Of a stretch of DNA of 64,000 nucleotides, positions 1-11,458 are shown one piece after another; within the stretch, counting starts at the first letter, position 1, and every line of letters begins with the position of its first letter. A model generated the notes under the pieces. The model made no database searches, had not been told where the DNA came from, and saw only the letters and a program-made list of their open reading frames with translations. The position numbers and the translations under genes were made by a program. This DNA comes from Chrysoperla carnea (Eukaryota; Arthropoda; Insecta; Neuroptera; Chrysopidae): positions 67,248,181-67,312,180 of the forward strand of contig NC_058340.1 in assembly GCF_905475395.1 (NCBI RefSeq). Direction: 5' to 3'.

Positions 1-1875
1 TACAGAAAAATGCTTTAGCTAAAATTTGTCCAAGGCTTAATAGAGGACATTTGCCAGTGTCCAGGACTTTGACCTGAAATTCTAGTTTTAAGGTCATTTG
101 GCTAAATTGACTATTAAAGCAACGTAGCCCGGAGAACTAGGTGCCATCCAATATCCCCCATCAAATCCTGAAACTTTTGTTTAAATTATTTTTGATTGGT
201 TAACTACAAAACAAGCTATTAACCATAGCCATCATTAAGATTAAACCGAAAAGATTAAAAATTGATTCGTTAAAAAATGACGTTATACTAATTTTAATAT
301 ATTTGACTGCAGAAAAGGACGATCTTAACATTGGCATATCTTGATCAATTCTGAAGCAAGAAAGTCAAATAAAAAACGAAAATGTTTACAATTATACAAA
401 TTTTATTTTTAGTTGCGTAGTTTTTTTGTAATTTCTAAAAAACTGATTTTTTTAAAACCCCCCAAAAAAGGATTTAAGGCCCTCCTCACTGAGTATAGCC
501 GATTTTTCGGTACGAAATTTTACAAACAAATAAATGATAAACTGTGCAAAATATCAAAGATGCAACACTTTTTTCCTTATAGATATTTAATTTTAGTATT
601 ACTATTATTATTGAAATAAAAAAGTACATACCAACTATTATAGGACCCATTGTTGACCACACCAAAAGGCACTATGACAATTAATCAATTTTTCATTTGC
701 CTTTTATAATAAATACATATCTGATATAATTTATTAATAAATAAATGCACTAATTAGTAATTTTTGGTTAATATTTTTAGTAAATTGATAGTGGTGACTT
801 AATGCGAGGTCAAAATAATCTTTTTTTTGTATTATTTATTTCATAAAAGTGATAAAAAAATAAGATAGTCATAATTTTCTTGTTTATTATTTAAAAATTT
901 TTGCATTTAAACGAAATATGAGAAGCAGTTCAATCACCTAGGTCAAATTTTTCCTTCAATAAATACTTCTTGGTATTAGATACTTTTTATTGAAATGGGA
1001 TTTTTGTTTTTACTAATTTTTGAAAACATGAAATATTTACAAGAAAGAGAACGAGGCTCAGAGCCGGATTAACTCATGTTAGGGACCCTAGACAGTGTAA
1101 AATTGAGCAAAACCCTTCAACCACGAAAAAAAAATGTTTGACACTCAGATTACATATCAATTTTTAACCATCTCACTAAGTTTGGAGGACATGTTGAGTT
1201 CAATAAAACCTCAAAGCACGATAATCTCTATAAATTCTTCTTGATGAGAACGCGAAAATTGTCACTCTTTTGCCAAGTAACTTTCTAATAGCCAGGTATG
1301 GCTTTGCACCATTGAGACTTTAATATTTTGATCGATAAAAAGCATTCCAAGAAAATCTAATACGATCAGGTTGATGGCGTGAAGGAAAGTTAAGCAACGG
1401 ATTCCTTAGCATGAGGAGAGATGTAATGGATCCTCCTATCGTCGCAATGGCAATTTTTCGTGATTCTGTAGAAGCGTCTGACGTATTTTTTAACTGTTAG
1501 TTTATCTGAATCATTGGACTTTTATCGTGATGAAAATTTCGTCAGAGAAAAATTGGTTGTTCTATATCGCTTCTGGTCTCGATAAAACTGTGTAGATTCA
1601 TATGATTGTCTTAAAATCCATCACTAACAGTAATTTCAGCATCCAGGAGACGAATTACTTTTGTCGCTTCCTTCTGAAATTCTTTAATATTTTTCAAAAT
1701 TTTTACAATTATATGACAAAAAAAGCTATAAAAATTCGTATAAATTGTTTATTTAAAAAGATTTTTATATATATTTTTTTTTGTATTCTATATATATTAT
1801 TATCAAGCTATATTATCTCATAATTTAAATTATTTGTTTTTTTGTTAATTACCATCTAAAAAAATTTATTATAAC
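1..1875. other. Non-coding, AT-rich; weak repeat similarity
   Basis: No gene seen. Bases about 60-240 resemble 24440-24540 (shared GAAATTCTAGTTT and TTAACTACAAAAC...AGCTATTA strings), suggesting an old dispersed repeat. The block 1050-1500 (from GAGCCGGATTAACTCATG) is less AT-rich and may be a transposon relic, but no frame supports it. Confidence 0.5.
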
Positions 1876-2465
1876 AATAGGGAATATTCATGTATTTTTT
1901 TTTATATATTTAATTCATTGTTTACACCGTTATAACAAAGTAAAAAATATAAATACTGCTTAAAAATGTTGTATTTAAGTGTAAAAAAAATATTTAAAAT
2001 ACATTATAATTTTGAGATATTTAAACGCAGTTTTTTGGCGCTCTCTGTTGATGACGAATAAGTACGTGATCTGTCAATTGGTGACAGTTCAAGGTATAAT
2101 TTATACTTTAAAAAAATGAATTTACAACACAGAATTTACACTCGTTATTATAAATTTTTCTAATAAAAAGCCGTAGAATAGTATAATTTAATGAAATACC
2201 ATATAAAATGTAAGTAATTAATATTATACAGTATGTCAACAAATTTGACAAGCCCGTACTTTGATGTCACGTCCGTATAAAAATTTGAATTTCCGTTTTA
2301 GAAATTTTTAAATGTCCTCACTGAATTTGTACTTTTATTAATTAATTTTAAGTAATTAAAAAGATATTTATTACTAAAATAATGGTTTAGTTGAAATGTC
2401 CAGTTATTAAAGTTACGGAAGAAAAATATTTGAACCAAATTTAAATTTCATGAATATTCCCTATT
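1876..2465 (+). mobile_element. AATAGGG-family MITE, long form (590 bp)
   Basis: Perfect 17-bp inverted ends AATAGGGAATATTCATG. If the TA inside the ends is the duplicated target, the true end would be GGGAATATTCATG, of mariner type. Both sides align to the shorter element at 30353 read on the other strand. About 315 bp of internal sequence (roughly 2040-2350) is missing from the short form. No open frame of interest. Confidence 0.85.
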
Positions 2466-2512
2466 TTTTCTTTTTGTGTATGTAAATAAATAAAAAAAAT
2501 ATTTGCCGCTTT

Positions 2513-5500
2513 TTAAACAGTAACACCAACTTCGCCTAAAATCTCTGATAAACGTTCTAAATGAATATTTACTGATGATCCCTGCATTTTATCCGAATTA
2601 CTACGATAAATCAATTGAAAAGCGTTCATATAATCTAGTTCTGAAAATTCTGGTCCTTTTTCCATAACATTCGCTAGAATTTCCTAAAATACATATTTTA
2701 ATACTTTAATAAATTATTCATACTCGATTATTCCAGATTTATAGGGATAGGTTTTAGAATAGAATCCCTATAATCTGAATTATGTAATCTGATTACCTCT
2801 GGTGATAAATAGAAGAGTTCAAAGTAATGACGTGCTTGATCCAAAGCGATCTCACGACTCATTGTTATATTTGTTAACGTTTGTTGTAAGATAAATATAT
2901 TACGTAACATCATTTCAATACCAGAATCATTGATTTTACTCATAAATTGTGATGAACTTATTAAGATTTTTGAGATTAAATGTCCCAAACCTTCGAAAAT
3001 GTACTAAAAAAACAAAAAAATTTACTTAAGGATGTTCCAGCATGGTATTTGCAGTTTCTATGTTAAAGCAATGGTACAATTTTTTTTTCGACAGAATTTA
3101 ACGAAAAATTAAATTTAAGAATTTAATAATGCTTACTATTAATTCCCAAAGTTTCAGAAATTTTGACCGTTTTAAATGGGAAATAATTATGCCAACGTCC
3201 CAATTTCGATCAATTTACGTCAAAATTAATATCTCGAAAGTGAAAATTAATTTCTAAATTTTTTTTTTAGAATTTTATTGTATAAACATTTTTTTCTACT
3301 TTTTCTTCAATATATAATAATATCATAAAAAATAGTTGGAGAGACCGGACATTTTACATGCTTTAAATGGGACATGACCCTCAAAATCGCGAACTTTGTC
3401 TTTAAATATCTCGCGATCTAAACGGTCAAAAATTATGAAATTTTAGGAATTCATAAATAAAGCTATTATAAACCCGAGAAAAAAAATTCGGCCAAATCTG
3501 TCGAAAAGTGATTTCATGCTGGTACTACCTTAAACTTTACAATCTCTTTTAGCCTTTCAAATTATGGTTTTCAAGAATTAACAACTCACTATAGAACAAC
3601 GCCATAGTCGATGAATGCTTCGACGAACTAAATCGTCTGGCACTGAATAACACAGTCAGACTGTTGATTTGGGTAGCGAGCCACTCTGGCGTTCAAGGGA
3701 ATGATGCAGTGGACTCATTGACACGAGAGGGGTTGTCTCCCCTTTCACCTGAGCCTGTCATTCTCATAGCAAGATGTTACTACGACAAGCCCATCTTGAT
3801 TATTGGTATTTTGCGCAGAGCATGCGACAGGTTAAACTGTGTTTAACTACAGATAGGCCACTTTGTTGCGCTCGCCTGAAACTTACTAGAGTACAGTTGA
3901 GAATGGTAGTGAGACTCTTGACAGAAAACTGTCGATTGAACTACCACTTTCATAACATGGAAATCTTTGATGATCCCACTTGTAGAGTCTAGGTGCCATG
4001 GATCCATTTGCGATACCCTCTTATGTATTATTAATATTAGGGTAATCACGAGAGGATTTTAAATGCGGAATGTGGGCTAGGACAAAAATAAATCGAATTC
4101 ATTTCTCAATTTGGCGAGCAGGTTTCAAAATATGATCTGCATTTCCTTTATAATGTGCCTGGCTAGAAACGATTAATAAAAATAAAATATTAGTTACCTT
4201 GCATTTGTGAGGCTGCAAACTTGAATTCATAGCTTCATCCATAGCACTTAAAACACGTGCCAATTGTTGCACTTTTGGATCCGGTTCTTGTGACATGACA
4301 CGCGTTGACATAATATCATTATTACGTGACCCAAAACCACCATTTGAATCAGGTTTTGACAGCAAATAATGAAAACATTGTACACGCACTTCTAAATGTA
4401 ACAATAACAAGCTGGTATCAGCTTGTTCATCAAAATCTAAGCTCAATGTATTTAAAAGTTTCACGATACTCTCCACATCGGAATGTTCAATACTTAAATC
4501 ATCGTAGTCAGTCACTGTTGGTTCGGTTTTTAATTTGTCGTTAAATGTTTTTACAACATCTGAAAACCATTCCTAAAAAAACAAGAGAGCGTAAACTTTT
4601 TAGATTACTCTATTCGTATAATGTTGAAAATATGTTTTTTGGGTAGGGGAGAGGGATAATGAATTTAAGAATGAACAAAATAAGGCCTAACCAAGCTTAA
4701 TTTTCTGATTTTTCGATAACCGTCAATCTACTTACCACATTCGTGCCCTTCTAAAACATTAACGCGAATTTTATTTTTAAATGAAAGGATATTTATTGGT
4801 TTAATTTATCGAGGTATTAAAAACGAAAAGTGACCAAAAGCTCGGAATTTAAAAGTACACTCATATGAGGGTGTAGAAAAAAGTCAGTTGGGTCAGAAAG
4901 TGTGTTCTTTAAAATTGATTTTATATTTCTGACTATAGTGTTTAGAATTGCCAAAAATATAAAATCAGTTGGTTTTCTAATCTTAGCCTAGAAAAGTTTA
5001 AAACGTCGACAACTAAAAAAAGGCGAGGTTAGGTGAAAAAAGTCATATAACAAAAATTATTTAGAAATTTCCAAAGATCCAATTGATTTTTAATCAAATA
5101 TTTGATGAAAACCACACAATAATCGATAATTTTGTCAGTATCAAATTATCATCAAAATAATTTCCAAAGAGTTTTTGCATCTATAATACTATTGGATAGC
5201 CTTACCATGCTCTCTTGAAGCTGTGCAAGACATTTTAAGGATCCCATATCACTGATAATCTCATACGAATTAATACCACCTTCACGCAAATTACTAATTA
5301 ATATATCAGCCTCCCGAACATTTCGTTGATGTATATCCGCTGGACTTTCCTCATCCGCATGATCAGGTACACTTCCTGCCCCAGCACCAGTTCGTTTACC
5401 ACGCGATGCTCCTTCAATATGTCGTTGAGCTTTTAAATTAATCCAATTCGGTAATGATTTTAAGAATCGACTAATATCTTCATCATTTAACCAGGCTGCA

Positions 5501-8500
5501 CTACAAATACGCTTATCTTCGGTGTGTGGTTGTACAATTCCTTGATACGCATCACGGCATATATCACGATACGATTGCAAGTCATGTAAAGCTGCTTGAG
5601 CGATCCGACTTGCATACGGGGGTAAATTATCCATTAATAATTGCCATTCTCGCATACAATTACCGACAGTAATTGCACTTTGTAATAATGGTTTTGTGAC
5701 ATTTAAATCGGACATTACATCTGGAGAGATGACAATTTTCCAAGCATCGGATGTGCGTACGGCCATATCGATTTCATTTGTGATTTTTTTCTTGATGCGA
5801 TTTAAGTATACATCCGTGACGTAATCGGAAATAAAACGTTTCAATGTAAGAGTATTTCTGTTTGAAAAAAAAGACCATTAGAGATTCGAATCAACTTTAG
5901 ACCCAATTTTATTAAATTTGAGACATAGCAAAGTCGTGTACAATACGTACTGCGATGAGGATGATCCCAAAATCTGTTCAATTTCCTTAACAAACTTTAT
6001 TAATGGAATAAAAATAGCAATTATATGATTTGGATCTGGTGTACAAACAAATTGTTCATCTTTATTTCCCACTTGACCAATAATTGTTTCGCTTAAATAA
6101 TTGTTAAGAACATTTGATGATGTTTCGAATGTAAATAATGAACCTTTTTTCCTCCTGGGAAGAAAATTTTAAGTTTTAATATGCAAAATAGTTTCAATAT
6201 TTGATTATAACTTACGGTTGGTTCTTTCGTCGTGAAAAATAACTTGATATTTCTGTTGTATCGGAAAATTCATTTGATTGGATTTGATCTACAGCTATAT
6301 TTGGTATATCTAAGTAGCTTGTAAGTAATGTTTGAAGCTATAAAATATTTTCTAAAATTAGAATTTACACTTCATTTCAAACACAGATATCTATACCGTA
6401 TTTAGATCGCTAGGATTATAACACTCCTTATCAAAAATGAATTCATCTGCTTAAAATGGCATCCCTTACCCGGAGACGTCTCGCCTAACTTGAGGCGTCA
6501 AGATTCCAAACGAGAAAAATCTATGAATGGATCGAGGAACTAAATCACCTAGTACTGAATTCTACGAGAAATCCTGGGAGGGAAGCTGTGACCTTTCTGC
6601 GTGGCGTCTGGCATTTAAAGAATCCTATAGATTCTTGCTCTAGGTGCCTTTTTACTCCCAGAATAGATAGTAGGTATCAATATAAACATCTGTATATTAA
6701 GATAGATTACTTACCACTGTTTGTAATTCCAACCAAAATGTAGATTTTTCGTATAATCGTACATCAATACGATGATGTTTAACAGCCCGTGTTAAATGTT
6801 TTAACAGACAATCATGACTTTTACTCACATAACGAAATTGTATAAAAATTGTTTCTAGTAATTCTAATAATAAATTATTTTGATTTGTTCCTTGTGCTGC
6901 ATTCATATCAATGATTTCTTTTGTTGTATGCTTAATTATTGTTTTTAACTCGAATTGAATGTTACTCTTTATTTTCTAGAAATCAATACGAATCTCTTTT
7001 AAATTCTTTATCAAATGGGGAAAATTTTAATAGGATACTTACTTCAACAGTCTCGGGAATTTTTTCTAATAATGCTAAACATTCAACTAAAATTGCCATA
7101 AAATGATCTGAGTCTGCTTCTGGATCACCTTGTAAATTTTCAATAATTTCATATTGTTTAACATTTTCCGCTCTACAAATAATATTTTTCGTTTTAATAA
7201 TCTATTTTGCGATTGAACCGCAAGCTTTTCAAGGGTGAATATCACTCTTCCCATACGAAGGATTAAGTTTAATCGGTAAATCAAATGTTACCCCAATCGT
7301 CAAAAGAATACGATTTTGTTTTTTTTATTAAAATTATTCTAGAAAATCACAAAAACAATTTTTGTTTCGGAATTTCATACAACTTGGTGTTTAGGGTAAT
7401 TTTAACCCAAAAAAATTTAAAAATTGTATTTTTTAGCTATTGAGTAGGTAGTTTTTGAGGTATCGCCTAAAATCATGTAAGAAAAGCTTTTATTTCGGAA
7501 CGATTAGATATACCTTTTATACCAGTTCAAATCTAAAATTTAAACAATGTAAACGGTATTAAAACATTTTCCTGCTTATAATGAGCATAAACTCGATTTA
7601 AAAATGATCCTAAGAAAACGTGATTTTTTTGGGAACGTCCTTAAGATTAATTAGAATGAAATAAAATTAATTTATAGCTTACCGATTTTGATCTGAACTA
7701 TTGCTGACATCTAACAACGTACGTTTTACTTTTGATTCATTTTTACGTCGCGATGAAGCACGTAATTCAGCTTCACGTTGAAATGGTGATGCCAACAGTG
7801 CAGGATCACGTCCTGAACCCTGACGACGGAATTGAAAACCTTCTTGACTTGATCGTAAATATAAATGGCGACTGAGTTCTTCGATTAACTTCACATGTAA
7901 TTGTTTCTTTTTTAATTCTAAGACACCGGCTAATTCACGCAGAGCTTCAACACCCTCTAAAGTGCTTTTACCAAGTGACACTGCATTTACTAATAGTTTT
8001 GTGGCATGTAAGTAATGTTTCTTTTGTAAATAGGAATTTAATTGTGCAGGAACTTCGTTCATTTGTTCGCTAGAAACCAATTAAAATAAAAATATTCATG
8101 AAATTTTAAATTATTTATTAAATACTAATCGATTTATGATTTTTAGCTCTTAAATATCGAATTAAATTTAGTTCACTATTCGAAAAAAAAAAACAATAAT
8201 TGTATTTTGTGACAGGGCCGTAAGGAGGGTACATAGCGCCGGTGGCAAGTATTTAGGTTGCGCTTTTTATGTATCGGGATGATAATAAATAAAGTAAATA
8301 ATACAAACAAAATTGGATTAAAATTGTAATTATTATCAATATATTCGCTGTTCATTAAAAGGTATCAAAAAGTACCATATTGGCAATTTTGATAAAACCA
8401 AATATGTAATCCTACTAAATTTGGGTCATTCTTTTTAAATTTGTGATCAAAATTAACTTAGCTCTAATAGATTTTAAGAATTTGGAGACCTGGTCCCGGA

Positions 8501-9934
8501 ATTAAGCACATAAGTGACTGCTAGCGAAAAATTGACATCACAGCTGGAAAGAATGACCCAAAATTATTTGGTTTCAAAAAAAATTCCAATAAGATTGGAT
8601 CAAATTTGCCTGTGTTATCAAAAAAAATCAAATTTTTTAACTTTATGACGTCATCAGAATCCAAAAAATTTAATTTTGCTCTATCACATCCAAATTTTAT
8701 CCAATTTTGATAAAGCAAGTATGTAATCCTACTAAATTTGAGTCATTATTTTCAAATTTGTGATTAATATTAACCTAGCTCTAATAGGTTTTAAGAATGT
8801 GGAGTCCTGGTCCCGGAATTAACCATATATGTGACAGCTGGCGAAAAACTGACATCACAGTTGAAAAGAATGACCCAAAATTATTTGGTTTCAAAAAAAA
8901 TTCCAATAAGATTGGATCAAATTTGCCTGTGTTATCAAAAAAAATCAAATTTTTTAACTTTATGACGTCATCAGAATCCAAAAAATTTAATTTTGCTCTA
9001 TCACATCCAAATTTTATCCAATTTTGATAAAGCAAGTATGTAATCCTACTAAATTTGAGTCATTATTTTCAAATTTGTGATTAATATTAACTTAGCTCTA
9101 ATAGGTTTTAAGAATGTGGAGTCCTGGTCCCGGAATTAACCATATATGTGACAGCTGGCGAAAAACTGACATCACAGTTGAAAAGAATGACCCATAATTA
9201 ATGGGATTCAAAAAAAATTCCAATAAAATCTGATAAAATTTGGCTGTGTTATCAAAAAAATTAATTATTATTACATAGATGTAGTTTTTTTCGATTTAAA
9301 AAAAGTTTTAGTTTCCTAGACTAAGGTGTTATTTGATTTTATTTTACTTACATCTCCTCGAGTAATTGAAGCATGTGTTTATGTTCAACACCTTCTAACC
9401 ATAATTTCAAAAGCTCATCTCGACGACATCCTAGTAGCGTTTTACAAGCATGAAGATTTTCTTTAATCGCATGAATTTTCTCCCGTGATGCATTCACTTC
9501 CACTGATAAGGTTGTAAATAGTTGCATTACCTAAAATTCATTGTTTAAACTTTACATTAGTTAAAACGATAACCCGAATAATGGATTAAAGATCAAGAAT
9601 TGGAGCCCTAATGATTAAATTACCAATTTAAACGTAAAATTGATATACCTTCGATAAATCTCCATCGTGAGTCGAAATAAGTTCATCCAATTTCGCATCG
9701 CATCGTTTATATTCTGATTCTAGTTTTGAGCGTTCACGATCACGTTGTTCATTGGTTTCACTGGCTGATAGTGTACTAATTACGGACATTAATAGTCCAC
9801 TCTAACGAAAAATATTAAATTAATTACAAAAAGTGTTCAAAAAGTTTCAATTCGATTATTTTAAAGAAACAAACCGTTTCCTTGGCATGTTTTACGCCCC
9901 TTGGTGGTTTCGTTGGAACATTAATTACACTCAT
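2513..9934 (-). CDS. Sec8: Exocyst complex component Sec8 (EXOC4), complete, 12 exons
   Basis: Sec8 is a subunit of the octameric exocyst, which tethers secretory vesicles to the plasma membrane before SNARE fusion. Exons on the minus strand, 5' to 3': 9934-9875, 9801-9649, 9530-9352, 8069-7683, 7172-7043, 6975-6715, 6337-6216, 6154-5951, 5857-5206, 4572-4198, 3003-2797, 2683-2513. They sum to 2901 nt (966 aa), close to the 974 aa of human EXOC4. The N-terminus reads [12 protein letters not shown], then a Sec8 domain with [18 protein letters not shown], and later [15 protein letters not shown], both close to EXOC4. The C-terminus reads [15 protein letters not shown]. The start is the first Met of exon 1. 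Donors are mostly GTAAGT; intron 1 uses GTTTGT and the intron after exon 8 uses GTACGT. Introns range from 61 nt (6155-6215) to about 1.3 kb; the longer ones hold a MITE, LINE pieces and a tandem-repeat array. Confidence 0.95.
3030..3529. mobile_element. 500-bp piggyBac-like MITE, copy 1 (TTAA-flanked)
   Basis: Flanked by TTAA at 3026-3029 and 3530-3533. The inverted ends, read with TTAA, are TTAAGGATGTTCCAGCATG on the left and TTAAGGTAGTACCAGCATG on the right. There is no coding capacity. The copy at 45638 has exactly the same length and differs at only about two positions that I can see. It sits in a Sec8 intron. TTAA duplication is typical of piggyBac, though Kolobok elements also use TTAA. 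Confidence 0.88.
3590..4085 (+). mobile_element. Degraded LINE fragment, RNase H C-terminus and downstream domain
   Basis: This lies in the Sec8 intron 3004-4197, antisense to the gene. Translation gives [20 protein letters not shown] and [19 protein letters not shown], matching the C-terminal half of LINE RNase H (the WVPxHxGxxGNExAD pattern, with Val-Asp for the final Ala-Asp). After a frame change come [19 protein letters not shown] and [17 protein letters not shown], the usual post-RNase H knuckle region. It looks like a different LINE lineage from those at 14.3 and 53.0 kb. It is broken by frameshifts and stops. Confidence 0.75.
6480..6625 (+). mobile_element. Possible short LINE relic
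   Basis: Bases about 6518-6562 (a GAATGGATCGAGGAACTAAA core) resemble the start of the LINE fragment at 3615-3655 (ATGAATGCTTCGACGAACTAAA). The block is less AT-rich than the Sec8 intron around it. No open frame of useful length is left. Confidence 0.4.
8380..9262 (+). repeat. Tandem array of a ~317-bp unit in a Sec8 intron
   Basis: Nearly three units with a period of about 316-318 bp; the GAATGACCCA landmark is at 8551, 8867 and about 9185. The first unit is partial on the left. Units 1 and 2 are almost identical over their shared parts. Units 1 and 2 each hold the palindrome TGACGTCA (8646-8653, 8963-8970). Short open frames inside are by-products. The array lies in the intron 8070-9351. 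Confidence 0.88.
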
Positions 9935-11458
9935 TTTAATTTTAGTTTTGTTTTATTCGATATATGTATTCTAAAAAAACATTTAAATAAAATTATATAA
10001 GAAAATTGCAATTTTATTTTTAAGAATTTGTTTCATTTCGTGAAACTTCAAGTATTTGACATTTAAATGTCAAATTGTCAACTAATCAATTGTAGTAGGT
10101 TTGTGTTGTTCACAAAGATGTTCAGTGTTTTAAAAAAATGGTGGATTTGTTTTTGATTGCATGACAGAGCAATAAGAATATTAGGATCTGACATATGGGA
10201 GGGACTAAAAAACATGGCTGACATAAAGTGACAAATTTTAAAAAAACATAGCAATAGATACCCTTTGTGCAATTTTTCAAGAAGAGAATGCAGATTAATA
10301 TTAATGAAATTTGTGGTTGAGGACAAACTAAACCGAGTAATCGTAATTTTACTGAAGGCGAAAGACTTTTGATAGCCTTTCATGTGATTAAATGTGGAAA
10401 AAATCAAGTCGAAAGTGAGGAGGATGTAGTAAGTTTAACGTCATACTGTTTACAAACAACTAATTTAAAAGAAAAACCTCATCTAATCGATATAGATAAA
10501 TAAATATCTCCTCATTTTTTTATGTCAAAACACATAGTTCGTAGTTCAATTATCCATTATAAACATTGTAATTACTTGATGAGACATAATCTTTTTTTTT
10601 TAATGTATGAGCACACTTTTTGACTTGGTAAGATATTTTTTAATTGCAGTGTATTCTGTCATAATTTTAAGACATCAATTTTCTCAAAATTACCAAAATA
10701 ATTTTCAATTTTCGAGTAATATTTGCCTGCTTGAGCCAAATTATGAAAAATCAGATCTGTATTCGTATTGGAACGATTTTGGCAATTTTTCACACAACAC
10801 TTTACTCTTCTCGTGCTTTTAAATTGAGGTAAATTCTTTCCAGATGCCATAATTTAATTTTTTTATCAATTATTTATTATTGTTGTAATTATAACTTGCA
10901 AAAAGTAATCAACTCCAAACTTTTCAATGATCAACACTAAAAGCTGTAACTTGAAATTAGTTTCTACTTTGACAACCAGGTGTCATGCCTCCTTTTGTCA
11001 GATCCCAATAGAACTGTCAGTTTTACATGTAAATGGTATTGGTATAGAAAAAATCGATTGTTAATAAGTATTGGGTCTTTCTAGGCAGAGTAAACTCATA
11101 CTAAAACATAGTCGGCTTAACCTAAGAAGAATCAACTCTTACTGAAGAATGAACTTTTCCTGTAACATATATAAAAAGTCTGCCAATGCATGAACTGTGT
11201 TACCCGCCAAATATATTAGTCTTATGGAACAGACCTAAAATCAATTTGAACTGTTTTCAGAGAAGAGCCAAAAAAAAAAATTGTGAAAAATCGAATTGAG
11301 TAAAAAATACTTAAATTATACAAAAATTTTCATACTGAACGGTAATTCGTTACAGACATTTAGGTAAAAAAGGTTCTCTCAAACAAATAACAAACGTAAC
11401 TTTTAATATAAAACTTTCATGACTCGGTTGTTTTATCAAACGTTTTAATACGTTAAAA
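9935..11458. promoter_or_regulatory. Divergent intergenic region between Sec8 and PHAX
   Basis: About 1.5 kb separates the two start codons, which point away from each other, so both promoters should lie here. Apart from the THAP-like fragment at 10.7 kb I see no gene, clear TATA box or conserved motif. Confidence 0.5.
10659..10850 (-). pseudogene. Possible THAP-type zinc-finger remnant
   Basis: A 63-residue frame, MASGKNLPQFKSTRRVKCCV then KNCQNRSNTNTDLIFHN. The pattern VKCCVKNCQNRS...IFH resembles the start of a THAP domain (C-x(2-4)-C, then an FHxFP-like segment). The later C-x2-H and the AVPTIF box are missing, and the frame stops early. It could be a relic of a THAP gene or P-type transposase, or chance. 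It lies between Sec8 and PHAX. Confidence 0.3.

Noticed and set aside
8213-8275. CAGGGCCGTAAGGAGGG, resembling a hAT-type transposon end
   Set aside because: No partner end or 8-bp duplication could be found. It may be a solo relic, but it is not supported as an element.
8521-9035. Two identical-looking minus-strand frames ([20 protein letters not shown]...)
   Set aside because: They are the same tandem-repeat unit read twice. The frame is a by-product of the repeat, with no sign of protein selection.
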